A stretch of 64,000 nt of DNA, from the NCBI RefSeq assembly GCF_009753675.1, contig NZ_WQLV01000001.1, forward strand, positions 62,001 through 126,000. Direction: 5' to 3'. This DNA comes from Parasedimentitalea huanghaiensis (lineage in GTDB: Bacteria; Pseudomonadota; Alphaproteobacteria; Rhodobacterales; Rhodobacteraceae). Under the pieces are notes generated by a model. It was not told the origin of the DNA and did no database searches. It saw only the letters and a program-made list of their open reading frames with translations. Shown here piece after piece: positions 27,015-36,510 of this stretch. Positions within the stretch are counted from its first letter, which is position 1, and each line of letters begins with the position of its first letter. The position numbers and the translations under genes were made by a program.

Positions 27015-27629
27015 TTAGAACAGTCCGGCTTCTTTCGCCGCCAACGCAGCCTGTGTTCGATTTTTGGCGTCGAGCTTACGACAAAGTGTTCTCACATGAA
27101 GCTTAATGGTCACTTCCTGTAGCTCCAGGTCGCGGGCAATCTCTTTGTTTGACTGCCCCCGACATAATCCGCTTAAAACTTCTGTTTCTCGTGGACTCAA
27201 CATCTGGGCCATTGGATGTTCCGGCGCTGTGGCCTCTTCGCGCATCAGTGTGACAGGAACGTAGATTTCACCGGCACTCATAAAGCGAATTGCGTTCAGA
27301 AGCGATTTTGCTCCCATAGTTTTAGGGAGATACCCAACGGCTCCAGCATCCAGTGCCTCTTGTGCAGTATGCGGTGGGGCGCTGCCAGACAGGATTGCTA
27401 CGCCAGTCCCACCATTACATTTGAGGGCGCGAACAAGCCCTTCGAGCCCAAACATCCCAGGCATATTGTAGTCTAGCAAGACCAGATCAAAGGGGCCGTT
27501 CTCTTCGATTTGTTGAAGTGCATCGTTTAGATCAATAGTCGAAACAACCTCGGCACCCCCTACTGATTTTAGGTAGGCGGATATGGTTTCGCGAACCATG
27601 TCGTGGTCGTCTGCCAACAATATACGCAT
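27015..27629 (-). CDS. NarL/LuxR-type response regulator
   Basis: A 204-residue two-domain regulator. The receiver domain (about 1-120) starts RILLADDHDMVRETI and has the phospho-acceptor D53 in LVLLDYNMPG and a K in YLPKTMGAKSL. The C-terminal LuxR-type helix-turn-helix (about 140-200) reads LSPRETEVLSGLCRGQSNKEI and onwards. It sits divergent to a hybrid kinase gene that carries its own HPt domain, with 625 bases between their starts. The pair therefore looks like the output and input of one phosphorelay. Target genes are unknown. Confidence 0.9.
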   Translation of the reverse strand: MRILLADDHDMVRETISAYLKSVGGAEVVSTIDLNDALQQIEENGPFDLVLLDYNMPGMFGLEGLVRALKCNGGTGVAILSGSAPPHTAQEALDAGAVGYLPKTMGAKSLLNAIRFMSAGEIYVPVTLMREEATAPEHPMAQMLSPRETEVLSGLCRGQSNKEIARDLELQEVTIKLHVRTLCRKLDAKNRTQAALAAKEAGLF

Positions 27630-28254
27630 TCAACTTTCAGATCTTGTTACGTGTTCGTTTCTAAGATGTTACAAGAGCATTAATTCTAGATCCATAATCT
27701 TTTGCACCAAAGAGGGTGATTTTCAACAATTTGCAGTGACTGTGCTTTTGATTCCATCGGTCGAAATTGCACAAATTCAACATTTTGATGCTGACGTGTG
27801 GGCCCTGACTTGGCTAAACCTTGAAGTGAAAAACTAACCTAAAGGTTATAGGCCTATACTTAGGGTGAGGTGCATCTGTCGTCAAACTGTGTCAGTCTTC
27901 GAACAGACGAATCTTGTAAGATCCTGCTATTCTGTGGGTTCCCAGGGGGGAGTGCAAGAATGAAACATCTGAGTTTTTGGTTGCGCACGTCGTCATTCTT
28001 TCCGACGGTTTTTGCTGCTCGTCCGGTAATTTTTGCGTTTGAACACCTAAAGCGCCACCTGTTTTGCCTCTTATCCATATCCTCATCGTTCGGTGGTAGC
28101 CAAAACTTGGCAATGATCGCTTGTGAGAGCAAAGATGCCTATGATTTGCTGAAAACAGTGTGACCTTTTCAACCTAGGCAGGTAAGAAAGTGCTGTTTAG
28201 ACTTTTCTTTCGGTGTGACCGAAGCAGTGTGAAGCCCGTGGAACAACAAGAAAG
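27630..28254. other. Long divergent intergenic region between response regulator and hybrid kinase
   Basis: No convincing gene. A 12-bp perfect palindrome TATAGGCCTATA lies at 27847-27858 and could be an operator. A 67-codon frame at 27960-28163 has a G-rich Shine-Dalgarno-like stretch (GGGGGGAG) before its ATG, but its composition is not convincing and an overlapping open frame exists on the other strand. The length would allow promoters for both neighbours and a small RNA. Confidence 0.3.
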
Positions 28255-30777
28255 GTGAAACAGTTGCAGTCCAAGCAAGCCCCAGTAAGCTCAAATTTGG
28301 CTCTGACATTGACCCTTATTTTTCTTGTTTCGCTTGGCGGGTTTTCTGTGCTGTTGGGTCGTGTGGTATTGAACGAAATGGATAGTATTACGTCTATCAC
28401 AACCGATGCGGCGTCAAAATTGGTCACCAGAAATTTGGCACAGGGGCAGGTCGATTTCCTTAGGCTTAAAGAAACAGTTCGATCTGCAGAAGATGGGGGG
28501 GACTTGGATGAACTCCGGGCCAAATTTGATCTCTATTACAGTCGAATAAAGACCTTCCAAAACAGCCCAAAACTTGAAGAATTGAGAACCAATAGTGAAA
28601 TTGTCGATCTGTTGGTCCGGGTGCGGTCACGTTTGGACCGGTTGGTGCCGCTGATCGAGGGGGCGGACGAGGGGCTTCGCAAGGGGCTTCCTGAGCTGTC
28701 ACGGATCATCCTTGAAAACGAGTTTGACGCCCAGACACTTGTTGAGCAAGGGGTGCTGATAGAAACGAGGACACGAACCAACACAAAACAACGTTTGTCG
28801 CAAACCCTGCAGTTGTTGGGGGGAGTGCTGATTGTATTGGTTGTGGCATTGGGCTTGGCTGGCCTGATTACGGCACGCCAGTTTCGCCGCGGGCAAATTT
28901 TATCCGCAGCCAACAAGGCGGCTGCAGCGCGCATGCGCACTATGGTTACATCCTCGCTGGACGCCATTTTAATGCTTGATAAAAGAGGCCGCATTTTGAG
29001 TTTTAACGGGGCTGCTGAGGACGTTTTTGGGTACTCAAGAACTGAGGCTCTTGGCCAATCTATGGTTGACTTGATTGTCCCTGACCATTTGCGACGGTTC
29101 TGCATTGAAAATGTGGCTAATTTTTTAGCCACCGGTGAAGGCCAATTGGTTGATCGCGGGCTTTTGCAGATGGAGGGTAGAAAAAAGTCGGGGAAGATCT
29201 TCCCGGTTGAGCTGAGCATGTCATCCAGTCAGGCGGGGAGCGACCTGGTTTTTGTTTGTTTTATGAGAGACATTACAGATCGGGTCGAAAGCGAAGAAGC
29301 GCTTCGTCGTGCACGCGATGACGCATTGGCCGGCGAGCGGGCAAAGGCAAACTTGCTGACAGTGATGAGCCATGAAATCAGAACTCCGCTAAATGGTATT
29401 CTGGGATCAATCGAACTGCTTGAAACGACCGGGATGCTCGCCGAGGAGAAGCGTTACTTACAGGCAATGCGGATCTCTGCTGAATTGTTACTGCACCATG
29501 TAAATGAGGTCTTAGAGCTTTCCAGGTTGGAAGCAGGCGGCGAGGCTGAACAAATCAAGTCATTCGACCTGCAGGACCTGGTCACTGGACTTGTGGATAG
29601 CCAACAGGCTGCTGCATCGGCTCGTGGCAACAAACTGTACCTCCAATGTCGTTTGGATGATCAACCCATCGTGATGGGACGAGCTGAAGGGCTCCAACAG
29701 GCACTGTTAAACTTGGTGGGGAATGCACTGAAATTCACCCAGAATGGTGACGTAGTCGTGGAAGTTGAAAGGCTTGGCGATGAAAACGGACGGGTGGAAT
29801 TTCGGGTCTGTGACACGGGGCAGGGGATATCCCAAACCAATCTGGACCGGGTGTTTGAAGAATTTGTCACTTTGGACAGCAGTTACAGTCGCAAACGCGA
29901 GGGGACTGGGCTGGGGTTGGCTATTACTCGTCGGTTGATTGAAAAAATGGGCGGTGAAATCAGCGTCGAAAGTGAGCTGGGTGAAGGGAGTTTATTTCGG
30001 TTTGCGGTTCCTCTGCCTGCTGCTTTCAAACGTGTGCCAACGCATGTAACCGACCGACCTGTTTCGGTGGCACCTAAACAGCTGTTGGTGGTCGAGGACA
30101 ACGATATCAACCGGATGCTGCTGGAAAAAATGTTGCAACGTCAAGGGCACCAAGTGGAGAGTGCCGTTGGAGGCGCCGAGGGTGTCGAAGCTGTAACAAA
30201 TAACAATTATGACTTAGTGTTCATGGATATCAGTATGCCTGGAATGGACGGCATCCAAGCGTTAAAGAAAATTCGCAAATTTGAACTGGCCGAAGATACC
30301 ACGATCATTGCACTTACTGCACATGCTGCGGCTGATGACTGCGACCGTATTTTGCAAGCCGGATTTGCTGAAGTTTTGACCAAGCCAGTGACACAGGCAA
30401 AATTGGCCGAGGCGATTGAACGCCACACTAGTGAGATGAAGCCGAAGCTCTCCGACATGGAGACGTCGGACATTCAGCAATTTGTTGCTGCCCTGGGCGA
30501 AGAACGAGCACAGGGATATTTGACCACCTTTTGCCAGGATGTAGCCCAGCTTCAAAAAGCGCTTGATGACTCTGGCACGGTTGACGAAGAACAACAGAGT
30601 GAAGCGCATCGCCTGGCTGGTTCAGCGGCGGTTCTTGGGCTTGCTGCACTGCGATCCTGCATGCTGGAGATTGAGGCAGCTACTCCACAAACGGAGTTAC
30701 CTCTTGGCGCGCTGGAGCTGGCCTGGTCTGAAGCGGGGGTGTTATTGGCACCGCATTTAGCTGGAAAGTCAGCCTGA
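28255..30777 (+). CDS. Hybrid sensor histidine kinase with PAS, receiver and HPt domains
   Basis: An 840-residue multistep phosphorelay kinase. In order: transmembrane helix (about 15-40), extracytoplasmic four-helix-like sensor (40-185), second helix (186-207), PAS (225-345, with SLDAILMLDKRGRILSFNGA), HisKA with H373 in MSHEIRTPLNG, HATPase (about 470-590; NALKFT, CDTGQGIS, GTGLGLAI), receiver with D658 in VFMDISMPG, and HPt with H785 in AHRLAGSAAVLG. The start is uncertain: the GTG at 28255 abuts AAAGG, while a TTG at 28264 has that site at better spacing. Its likely partner is the divergent LuxR-type regulator. The signal is unknown. Confidence 0.93.
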   Translation: MKQLQSKQAPVSSNLALTLTLIFLVSLGGFSVLLGRVVLNEMDSITSITTDAASKLVTRNLAQGQVDFLRLKETVRSAEDGGDLDELRAKFDLYYSRIKTFQNSPKLEELRTNSEIVDLLVRVRSRLDRLVPLIEGADEGLRKGLPELSRIILENEFDAQTLVEQGVLIETRTRTNTKQRLSQTLQLLGGVLIVLVVALGLAGLITARQFRRGQILSAANKAAAARMRTMVTSSLDAILMLDKRGRILSFNGAAEDVFGYSRTEALGQSMVDLIVPDHLRRFCIENVANFLATGEGQLVDRGLLQMEGRKKSGKIFPVELSMSSSQAGSDLVFVCFMRDITDRVESEEALRRARDDALAGERAKANLLTVMSHEIRTPLNGILGSIELLETTGMLAEEKRYLQAMRISAELLLHHVNEVLELSRLEAGGEAEQIKSFDLQDLVTGLVDSQQAAASARGNKLYLQCRLDDQPIVMGRAEGLQQALLNLVGNALKFTQNGDVVVEVERLGDENGRVEFRVCDTGQGISQTNLDRVFEEFVTLDSSYSRKREGTGLGLAITRRLIEKMGGEISVESELGEGSLFRFAVPLPAAFKRVPTHVTDRPVSVAPKQLLVVEDNDINRMLLEKMLQRQGHQVESAVGGAEGVEAVTNNNYDLVFMDISMPGMDGIQALKKIRKFELAEDTTIIALTAHAAADDCDRILQAGFAEVLTKPVTQAKLAEAIERHTSEMKPKLSDMETSDIQQFVAALGEERAQGYLTTFCQDVAQLQKALDDSGTVDEEQQSEAHRLAGSAAVLGLAALRSCMLEIEAATPQTELPLGALELAWSEAGVLLAPHLAGKSA

Positions 30778-30960
30778 AGGCAGGCCCGTGTTCTCACATT
30801 TGATGGGTCTGTTTGTTCGTCTCAGGTGTTGTCATTCGTAGGCATTGCAAACAACAGTTTCTGGAGGGACTAGGCGGCCCAACCGCAAGGCAGGCAAAAT
30901 GGTCATCGAACTAGGGTCTATCAGTTGGTGATAGATATGCCATTAACTTCAAGAATTTAA

Positions 30961-31035
30961 TGGCTCCGGCGGTAGGGATCGAACCTACGACCAATTGATT
31001 AACAGTCAACTGCTCTACCGCTGAGCTACGCCGGA
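30961..31035 (-). tRNA. tRNA-Asn (GTT), first copy
   Basis: On the minus strand the sequence folds as a 75-nt tRNA with encoded CCA: acceptor TCCGGCG/CGCCGGA, D-arm GCTCAGCGGTAGAGC, anticodon loop CTGTTAA with GTT, T-arm with GGTTCGATCCC. An identical gene lies at 46635-46709 in the same orientation. Confidence 0.96.
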
Positions 31036-31046
31036 ACGGTGCGTGT

Positions 31047-31076
31047 CGTATAGCCATGGAATCTGGTAAGGTCTAG
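31047..31076 (-). promoter_or_regulatory. Promoter of tRNA-Asn, first copy
   Basis: Reading the minus strand, CTAGAC (-35 like) is followed after 18 bases by TATACG (-10 like), then CACGCACCG before the tRNA. The second tRNA-Asn copy has the same arrangement with the same 18-base spacing and an identical ACACGCACCG leader, which supports the call. Confidence 0.5.
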
Positions 31077-31433
31077 AGGGGAAATGCGACTTTTTTGTTT
31101 TCGGCATGGTTCTTTTTGAACATCAGAAATATACATCAAAAACAGGATCTTGGAGTGAGTGCTTCGATAGCTTTGAGCCAAGCGTGTCAGCATGTCTAAC
31201 ACTTTTAGTGAACCAGACTTATCAGTTCCGACAGGCACTGTGAGTGAAAACACTAATCGAGTTGCAAGCGCGATCAGAGATTATTTCGCCAATCTACATG
31301 CTCTACTTATTCTGGATATTCGGTGCATCGTGACATATGGCGAAAAGGCAATGCTTTTCGAAGGGTTGTGAGGTTCTAAGCATGATCCAAACAGTCCCAA
31401 CGAAATAGATAACAAAGGGCTTAGAAAAGGAGA

Positions 31434-31453
31434 CGCGCCTGCAATGAGGCGCG
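31434..31453. terminator. Hairpin after the nap operon
   Basis: CGCGCC and GGCGCG form a six-pair GC stem with an eight-base loop, 22 bases past the napC stop on the minus strand. The T run after it on that strand is interrupted (TCTCCTTTTCT), so it may be a weak terminator or a 3'-end stabiliser. Confidence 0.5.
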
Positions 31454-31475
31454 CCGTAGTGGTTTTTGTTTTTGA

Positions 31476-32084
31476 TCAGTTACCGTGAACCGCGGATGGG
31501 CTCAGTAGAGCTTGTCCCATGTTTGGAAGTTCGTGAGCGATACCCTTGTGGCAACTGATGCAGGTCTTTTCACCCGTGAACAAAAATCGTTCATGCGCTT
31601 CTGCTGCGCGTGGACTTTGACGTGTTATGTCCATCGATTCCGCGCTGTGGCAGTTGCGACATTCCAAAGAATTGTTGGCCTCTAGTCTGGCCCATTCGTT
31701 CTGCGCAAGTGACAGTCGGTGGTTTAGGAATTTTTCACGTGTATTGATGGTGCCAAAAATCTTGCCCCAGACTTCTTTTGAGGCCTGCATCTTGCGGGCA
31801 ATCTTACTGGACCATTCATGTGGAACGTGACAGTCGGGACAGGTTGCCCTGACACCTGAGCGATTTGAGTAGTGAATCGTCGGCTTCAACTCTTCAAACA
31901 CGTTGTCGCTCATCTCATGACAGCTGGTGCAAAAGGCTTCGGTGTTGGTGACTTCAAGGGCGGTGTTGAAACCGCCCCAGAAAACGATTCCCATCAGAAA
32001 GCCGCCAAAGGTCAAAAACCCAAGCGAGTAGTGGACACTGGGGCGCAGGATGATGCCCCATGTGCGCTTGATTAAGCGAAGCAT
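31476..32084 (-). CDS. napC: Tetrahaem cytochrome c NapC
   Basis: NapC is the quinol dehydrogenase that passes electrons from the membrane quinol pool to NapB and then NapA. The 202-residue protein has one N-terminal membrane anchor (about residues 19-36) and four haem c sites: CTSCH, CPDCH, CRNCH and CISCH. It is the last gene of the napEFDABC operon and its start overlaps the napB stop by one base (TGATG). A hairpin follows its stop. Length and haem count are normal for NapC/NirT proteins. Confidence 0.96.
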   Translation of the reverse strand: MLRLIKRTWGIILRPSVHYSLGFLTFGGFLMGIVFWGGFNTALEVTNTEAFCTSCHEMSDNVFEELKPTIHYSNRSGVRATCPDCHVPHEWSSKIARKMQASKEVWGKIFGTINTREKFLNHRLSLAQNEWARLEANNSLECRNCHSAESMDITRQSPRAAEAHERFLFTGEKTCISCHKGIAHELPNMGQALLSPSAVHGN

Positions 32085-32563
32085 CAGTTGCCCTCCTGAC
32101 CCGAGACATACTCAAGCACCTGGTCGATATCGACAAAGCCATTCTCGAGCAGTGGACGCGCTTCAGCCTGCGGGACGTGACACTGGGTGCAGAAGTAGCG
32201 CCGTGGCGTCACTGAGGCCAGGAACTGATTGTCCCGGTTCATGAAGTGCGTAATTGAAACCATGGGGGCCTGACTGATCTCAATGGCTGTCCGCGAGTGA
32301 CACAGCAAGCACTGGTTTGCGTTCAGATCAATCTGATAGCCGTCCGTCTTATGGGGGATCAATGGCGGCTGCTCGGGGTAGTTTCGTACCTGACGCAGAT
32401 CAGTGTTTCTGACTGGCGCGATGGCGTGTGGCGCTGCATTTTCTGCAAGCGGAGTTCCTGCACGCAAGGTTGCAATGGTTTCTTGGGCCATTGCAACACC
32501 CGCAGGCGCCAGTGTCGCCAGAACCAGAGCGGCGATATGGGCGGAGTTTTTCAGACGTTTCAT
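32084..32563 (-). CDS. napB: Dihaem cytochrome c subunit NapB
   Basis: NapB is the small periplasmic subunit of nitrate reductase, which hands electrons to NapA. The 159-residue precursor has a signal peptide ([19 protein letters not shown]) and two haem c motifs, CLLCH and CTQCH. Histidines in LIPHKTDGY and VSITHFMNR are likely axial ligands. I chose the ATG at 32563 because GGGGG lies about seven bases before it; the ATG at 32569 overlaps the napA stop and has the site too close. Confidence 0.95.
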   Translation of the reverse strand: MKRLKNSAHIAALVLATLAPAGVAMAQETIATLRAGTPLAENAAPHAIAPVRNTDLRQVRNYPEQPPLIPHKTDGYQIDLNANQCLLCHSRTAIEISQAPMVSITHFMNRDNQFLASVTPRRYFCTQCHVPQAEARPLLENGFVDIDQVLEYVSGQEGN

Positions 32564-32565
32564 GA

Positions 32566-35067
32566 TCATGCCCCCAATGCTTCGATTTTGATCGCGCACT
32601 TTTTGAAGTCGGTCTGTTTAGAAAGCGGATCGGTTGCGTCCAGCGTAACCTTATTGATCAGCTGCCGTGCATCGAACCACGGGATGAAAACCAACCCCTT
32701 TGGTGGCTTGTTGCGGCCACGCGTCTCAACACGAGTGTGGATTTCACCGCGACGCGAAGAAACTTTGACCGCTGAGCCGCGACGCAAACCAAGCGCCTTG
32801 GCATCATCAGGATGCATGTAGCACAGTGCGTCTGGTACCGCCTTGTACAACTCTGGTACACGTTGGGTCATCGAACCCGAGTGCCAATGCTCCAACACGC
32901 GACCCGTGCTTAGCCAGAACGGATATTCTTCGTCGGGACTTTCTGGCGCTGGTTCGTAGGGCAGGGCAAAGATCACAGCCTTGCCATCCTTTTTGCCGTA
33001 GAATTCAAAGTCGGATCCTGGAGTGACATAGGGGTCAGATCCTTCTTTGAAACGCCACTTGGTTTCTTTGCCGTCAACAACGGGCCAGCGTAGGCCGCGA
33101 ACCTCGTGGTAGGTGTCAAATGGAGCTAGATCATGTGCGTGACCTCGGCCAAAGGCTGCATATTCTTCGAACAAGCCTTTCTGGATGTAGAACCCAAAAT
33201 CCTCAGATTCGTGGTTGGCATAGTCTTTTGAAGTCTGCTCGAGCGGGAAGGCATCAACTTGCCCATTGGCGTAGAGAACTTCGAATAGGGTCTTGCCCTT
33301 GTAGTCGGGGTTGGCATCCAGAATTTCGGCCGGCCAGACTTCTTCGGTGGTGAAACGCTTGGAGAACTCTACCAATTGCCACATGTCCGATTTGGAAACA
33401 CCGGGTGCATCTACCAGCTGATGCCAGAATTGTGTGCGGCGCTCCGCGTTGCCATAGGCCCCTTCCTTTTCCACCCACATTGCGGTTGGTAGAACGAGAT
33501 CGGCAGCTTCTGCAGTGACGGTCGGGTAGGCGTCAGAAACAACAATGAAGTTGTCAGGGTTGCGATAGCCGGGCAGCCCTTCCTCCATCATGTTGGGTGC
33601 AGCCTGCATGTTGTTGTTCACCTGAACCCAATAGCAATTGATGTCGCCATCTTTCAGCTTGCGGTTCTGTACAACCGCGTGGGCACCGTTCCAGTCTGGC
33701 ACTGTGCCCTCGGGCAGTTTCCAGATTTTCTCGGCATAGGCACGATGTTCAGGGTTTTTAACCACCATATCCGCTGGCAAGCGGTGCGAGAATGTCCCAA
33801 CTTCGCGTGCTGTCCCACAGGCTGATGGTTGACCGGTCAGCGAGAACGGCGAGTTGCCAGGGGTGGAGATTTTACCTGTCAGCAGGTGCAGGTTGTAGAG
33901 CATGTTGTTGGTCCAGACACCACGCGTGTGCTGGTTGACGCCCATAGTCCACAGCGACATCACCTTGGTGTTCGGATCAGCGTACAGCTTGGCGATTTTC
34001 TCAATCGTCGCTATGGGAACACCGGACATTTCTTCGGCTTTTTCAAGCGTGTATTCTGAAACAAATTCAGCAAACTCTTCAAAGGAGATCGGGTCGGACT
34101 TGCCGGAGTTCGGGTTTGCCGCAGCCTGTTGAAGTGGGTGTTCATCCCGCAGACCGTAACCAATATCGGTTTCGCCTTTGCGGAAATTCACGTGTTTGGA
34201 CACGAAGTCTTTATTCACCGCGTCGTTTTGGATGATGTAGTTGGCAATCGCATTCAACAACACCATGTCAGTTTGCGGCGTAAAGATTCCGGGAATATCA
34301 GCCAGATCAAAACTGCGGTGCTTGAATGTTGAGAGCACGGCCACTTTAACATGCGGGTTTGAGAACCGGCGGTCGGCGATGCGGGTCCAAAGGATCGGGT
34401 GCATCTCAGCCATGTTCGAGCCCCAAAGAACAAAGGCGTCGGCATGTTCGAAATCGTCATAGCAGCCCATTGGCTCGTCGATACCGAAGGTACGCATAAA
34501 ACCACCAACAGCTGAAGCCATGCAGTGGCGGGCGTTAGGGTCGATGTTGTTCGAACGGAATCCGGCCTTCATTAGTTTGGAAGCAGCGTAGCCTTCCCAG
34601 ACAGTCCACTGGCCTGACCCAAACATGCCAATGCCTTTAGGACCTTTTGCCTTTAGCGTGGCTTTCCATTTCTCGGCCATGATGTCGAAGGCTTCATCCC
34701 AGGACACTGGCTCAAAATCGCCGTCCTTGTGAAATTCTCCATCCCGCTTACGCAACAGCGGTTGGGTCAGCCGGTCTTGACCATACATGATCTTGGACAG
34801 GAAATAGCCTTTGACGCAGTTCAAACCGCGGTTCACTTCGGCTTCGGCATCGCCATGGGTGGCGACAACCCGGCCAGCTTTGGTGGCGACCATGATCGAG
34901 CAGCCGGTGCCACAGAAACGGCAGGCGGCCTTGGACCATTTCAGATCGGTGATTTCAGCGTCGGTAACAAGGTTTTGGGCCGCGGCTGGGATCGGCAAAC
35001 CTGCCGCCGCCGCTGCTGCGGCAACGGCTTGCGCCTTGATCATGTCGCGTCTTGTGATGGCTACCAT
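32566..35067 (-). CDS. napA: Periplasmic nitrate reductase catalytic subunit NapA
   Basis: NapA reduces nitrate to nitrite at a bis-MGD molybdenum centre in the periplasm. The 833-residue precursor has a twin-arginine signal ([16 protein letters not shown], ending PAAAQ), a [4Fe-4S] site with C49, C52, C56 and C84 (CRFCGTGC through GLNCVKG), and the molybdenum cysteine in [12 protein letters not shown] (about residue 183). The C-terminal MGD-binding domain ends [19 protein letters not shown]. It would serve in redox balancing or aerobic denitrification rather than assimilation. Confidence 0.98.
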   Translation of the reverse strand: MVAITRRDMIKAQAVAAAAAAAGLPIPAAAQNLVTDAEITDLKWSKAACRFCGTGCSIMVATKAGRVVATHGDAEAEVNRGLNCVKGYFLSKIMYGQDRLTQPLLRKRDGEFHKDGDFEPVSWDEAFDIMAEKWKATLKAKGPKGIGMFGSGQWTVWEGYAASKLMKAGFRSNNIDPNARHCMASAVGGFMRTFGIDEPMGCYDDFEHADAFVLWGSNMAEMHPILWTRIADRRFSNPHVKVAVLSTFKHRSFDLADIPGIFTPQTDMVLLNAIANYIIQNDAVNKDFVSKHVNFRKGETDIGYGLRDEHPLQQAAANPNSGKSDPISFEEFAEFVSEYTLEKAEEMSGVPIATIEKIAKLYADPNTKVMSLWTMGVNQHTRGVWTNNMLYNLHLLTGKISTPGNSPFSLTGQPSACGTAREVGTFSHRLPADMVVKNPEHRAYAEKIWKLPEGTVPDWNGAHAVVQNRKLKDGDINCYWVQVNNNMQAAPNMMEEGLPGYRNPDNFIVVSDAYPTVTAEAADLVLPTAMWVEKEGAYGNAERRTQFWHQLVDAPGVSKSDMWQLVEFSKRFTTEEVWPAEILDANPDYKGKTLFEVLYANGQVDAFPLEQTSKDYANHESEDFGFYIQKGLFEEYAAFGRGHAHDLAPFDTYHEVRGLRWPVVDGKETKWRFKEGSDPYVTPGSDFEFYGKKDGKAVIFALPYEPAPESPDEEYPFWLSTGRVLEHWHSGSMTQRVPELYKAVPDALCYMHPDDAKALGLRRGSAVKVSSRRGEIHTRVETRGRNKPPKGLVFIPWFDARQLINKVTLDATDPLSKQTDFKKCAIKIEALGA

Positions 35068-35089
35068 ATCAGTTCTCCTGTTGGTGGCT

Positions 35090-35368
35090 TTATTTCGAAT
35101 TACGGATAGTTATTTCGGCGGTTTCGCTATCGGCCTGATGGTAAATCAGGGCTGCGCTTACGACGCCGTCGAGCAATTGTAGATTGGTGAGAGAGTCGAC
35201 GATCTCGCTCTCGCTTGGGGTTTCCAATGTGACAATGATCTTCCCTGACGCATCAGAGAGTGGCACCTCTGCATTTGGAACCTTGGCAATTTCTTCCAGC
35301 ACATAGTGCATCAACGCTGGGTCGGCGCGTATCAGAAGGCTGGATATATGGATCACATCCTCAGGCAT
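35090..35368 (-). CDS. napD: NapA-signal-binding chaperone NapD
   Basis: NapD binds the twin-arginine signal of NapA and holds it until the cofactor is inserted. The 92-residue ferredoxin-like fold protein starts [20 protein letters not shown] and includes [17 protein letters not shown] and [11 protein letters not shown], the usual NapD strands and helices. It overlaps the end of napF by eight bases and lies 22 bases before napA. Confidence 0.93.
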   Translation of the reverse strand: MPEDVIHISSLLIRADPALMHYVLEEIAKVPNAEVPLSDASGKIIVTLETPSESEIVDSLTNLQLLDGVVSAALIYHQADSETAEITIRNSK

Positions 35369-35894
35369 GTTTTGTTTCCTCAGAGGGGGCAGGGCTTGGC
35401 CGTGTGGTGGTTGATATGGCTTGCTCGGGGCAGGCCTCTATGCACGCGCCGCAGCCAGTGCAGGCTTCTGTGTCCAGTTTGATGCGCCCAACGGGGCGCA
35501 CGGACAGATCAAGGCGAAGGGCTTCTGGTTCGCAACTGTCCGTACAAATTTGACAGGAGATGCCAAAGCTAAGCATACACCCGTCGCCAATCGTCGCGAG
35601 TAGCCCGCCTTGCTCAGCCCAGGGCTCGTCTTTGCGTGGCGCAAAAACGGTTTCGGCTTCGGGGCAGGAGTTTACGCAGTCCCCACAAAACGTGCAGCCA
35701 CCATTTGTAAAGTCCACTTTGGGTGTACCAGCAGGTCCGGCAATCAAAATCGCCTCGGGGCAGGCGTTCAGGCAGGCACCACAACTGGTGCAACCGTCAA
35801 GTACACGTTGTTCTGAGCTCCAGGGGGGGCGCAGAATTTGAGTGCCCGATCGTTGAAATAGGGCACGCCGCAGGGGGAACGATCGCTGTTGCAT
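35361..35894 (-). CDS. napF: Ferredoxin-type protein NapF
   Basis: NapF is a cytoplasmic iron-sulfur protein thought to help mature NapA. The 177-residue protein has cysteine clusters for several [4Fe-4S] centres: CTSCGACLNACPEA, CTFCGDCVNSCPEA and CTGCGACIEACPEQ, with an additional C-x3-C-x3-C group (CMLSFGISCQICTDSC). I chose the ATG at 35894, eight bases after AGG and four bases past the napE stop; the longer frame overlaps napE. Confidence 0.94.
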   Translation of the reverse strand: MQQRSFPLRRALFQRSGTQILRPPWSSEQRVLDGCTSCGACLNACPEAILIAGPAGTPKVDFTNGGCTFCGDCVNSCPEAETVFAPRKDEPWAEQGGLLATIGDGCMLSFGISCQICTDSCEPEALRLDLSVRPVGRIKLDTEACTGCGACIEACPEQAISTTTRPSPAPSEETKHA

Positions 35895-35898
35895 CAGA

Positions 35899-36075
35899 TC
35901 AGCCTGTGGGTGGTCCCACAATGAGCTGAAGCATCCAGATAGCAAAGCCATAGGTGCCAACAAGTGCCACTGCCAAGGCTGGAGCCAAGAACACTGCCAA
36001 GAAAAGAAACGCGCGGCGCTCTTCTGCGCGTGTTTGTGTAGGCGCTGTTGGGTCTTGGGTGCTGGTTTTGGTCAT
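35899..36075 (-). CDS. napE: Small membrane protein NapE
   Basis: A 58-residue protein with a short charged N-terminus (TRAEERRAF) followed by one long membrane segment (LFLAVFLAPALAVALVGTYG) and a second hydrophobic part ending LIVGPPTG. This size and shape, and its place as first gene before napF, match NapE. GAAAGG lies eight bases before the ATG at 36075. Its role in nitrate reduction is not settled. It heads the operon, so the promoter lies in 36076-36510. Confidence 0.88.
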   Translation of the reverse strand: MTKTSTQDPTAPTQTRAEERRAFLFLAVFLAPALAVALVGTYGFAIWMLQLIVGPPTG

Positions 36076-36510
36076 AAACGCAGGCCTTTCAAAGAGTATT
36101 CCTCAGATTGAACGGGCCGCACCAAAAAGTGATCGAGATTGCCGTCAATGTGATGCTGCCAGTATTAGCAGCCGGTTTCGGAGCGAAAAATATGTATTTC
36201 AGAAGGCTGTTTGGTATAGGTATTTTTACAAGGTAGCTTATTATTCAAAACTTTTCACCAGTAAATTAAACGAAATGAAAAGCCGGAACGGTACATTTCA
36301 GCGGAAAATTAGGTAAAGAAAGTCCTGATCGAGCCGATGAGCAATCTTCCTCGACTTATAGCAGGCGAGGCGTTCTTGAAGCTCCAGCTCGAATCGTCAG
36401 TACAATGAGGCCCTTCCAGGCCTCAATTTGCGTTGACGGTTAGGTAGACATTCAAAGCGTTTTTGTTGTCGCTAACGGGACTTTTGCGGGCGTTATTTTG
36501 TTCTAACTAC
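36076..36510. other. Gap holding the nap promoter region
   Basis: No gene seen. The nap operon promoter must lie near the left end. A poor match to an FNR box exists (TTGACGGCAATCTC on the minus strand, 36135-36148) and is not convincing. A perfect inverted repeat TGAGGCC / GGCCTCA with a six-base loop lies at 36406-36425 without a T run on either side. Confidence 0.3.

Larger units (their letters stand above)
31036..31475. other. Gap between tRNA-Asn and the nap operon
   Basis: Contains the tRNA promoter at its left end and the nap operon terminator hairpin at its right end. A 59-codon frame at 31192-31371 (plus strand, starts M-S-N-T-F-S-E-P) has no ribosome-binding site and no family I recognise; I do not call it a gene. 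Confidence 0.3.

Noticed and set aside
27870-28163. Overlapping 97- and 90-codon frames in the phosphorelay gap
   Set aside because: They lie on opposite strands over the same bases, with no family and odd composition. Only the G-rich site before 27960 gave pause.
36135-36148. Possible FNR/NnrR box upstream of napE
   Set aside because: TTGACGGCAATCTC matches TTGAT-N4-ATCAA too poorly, mainly in the second half-site.
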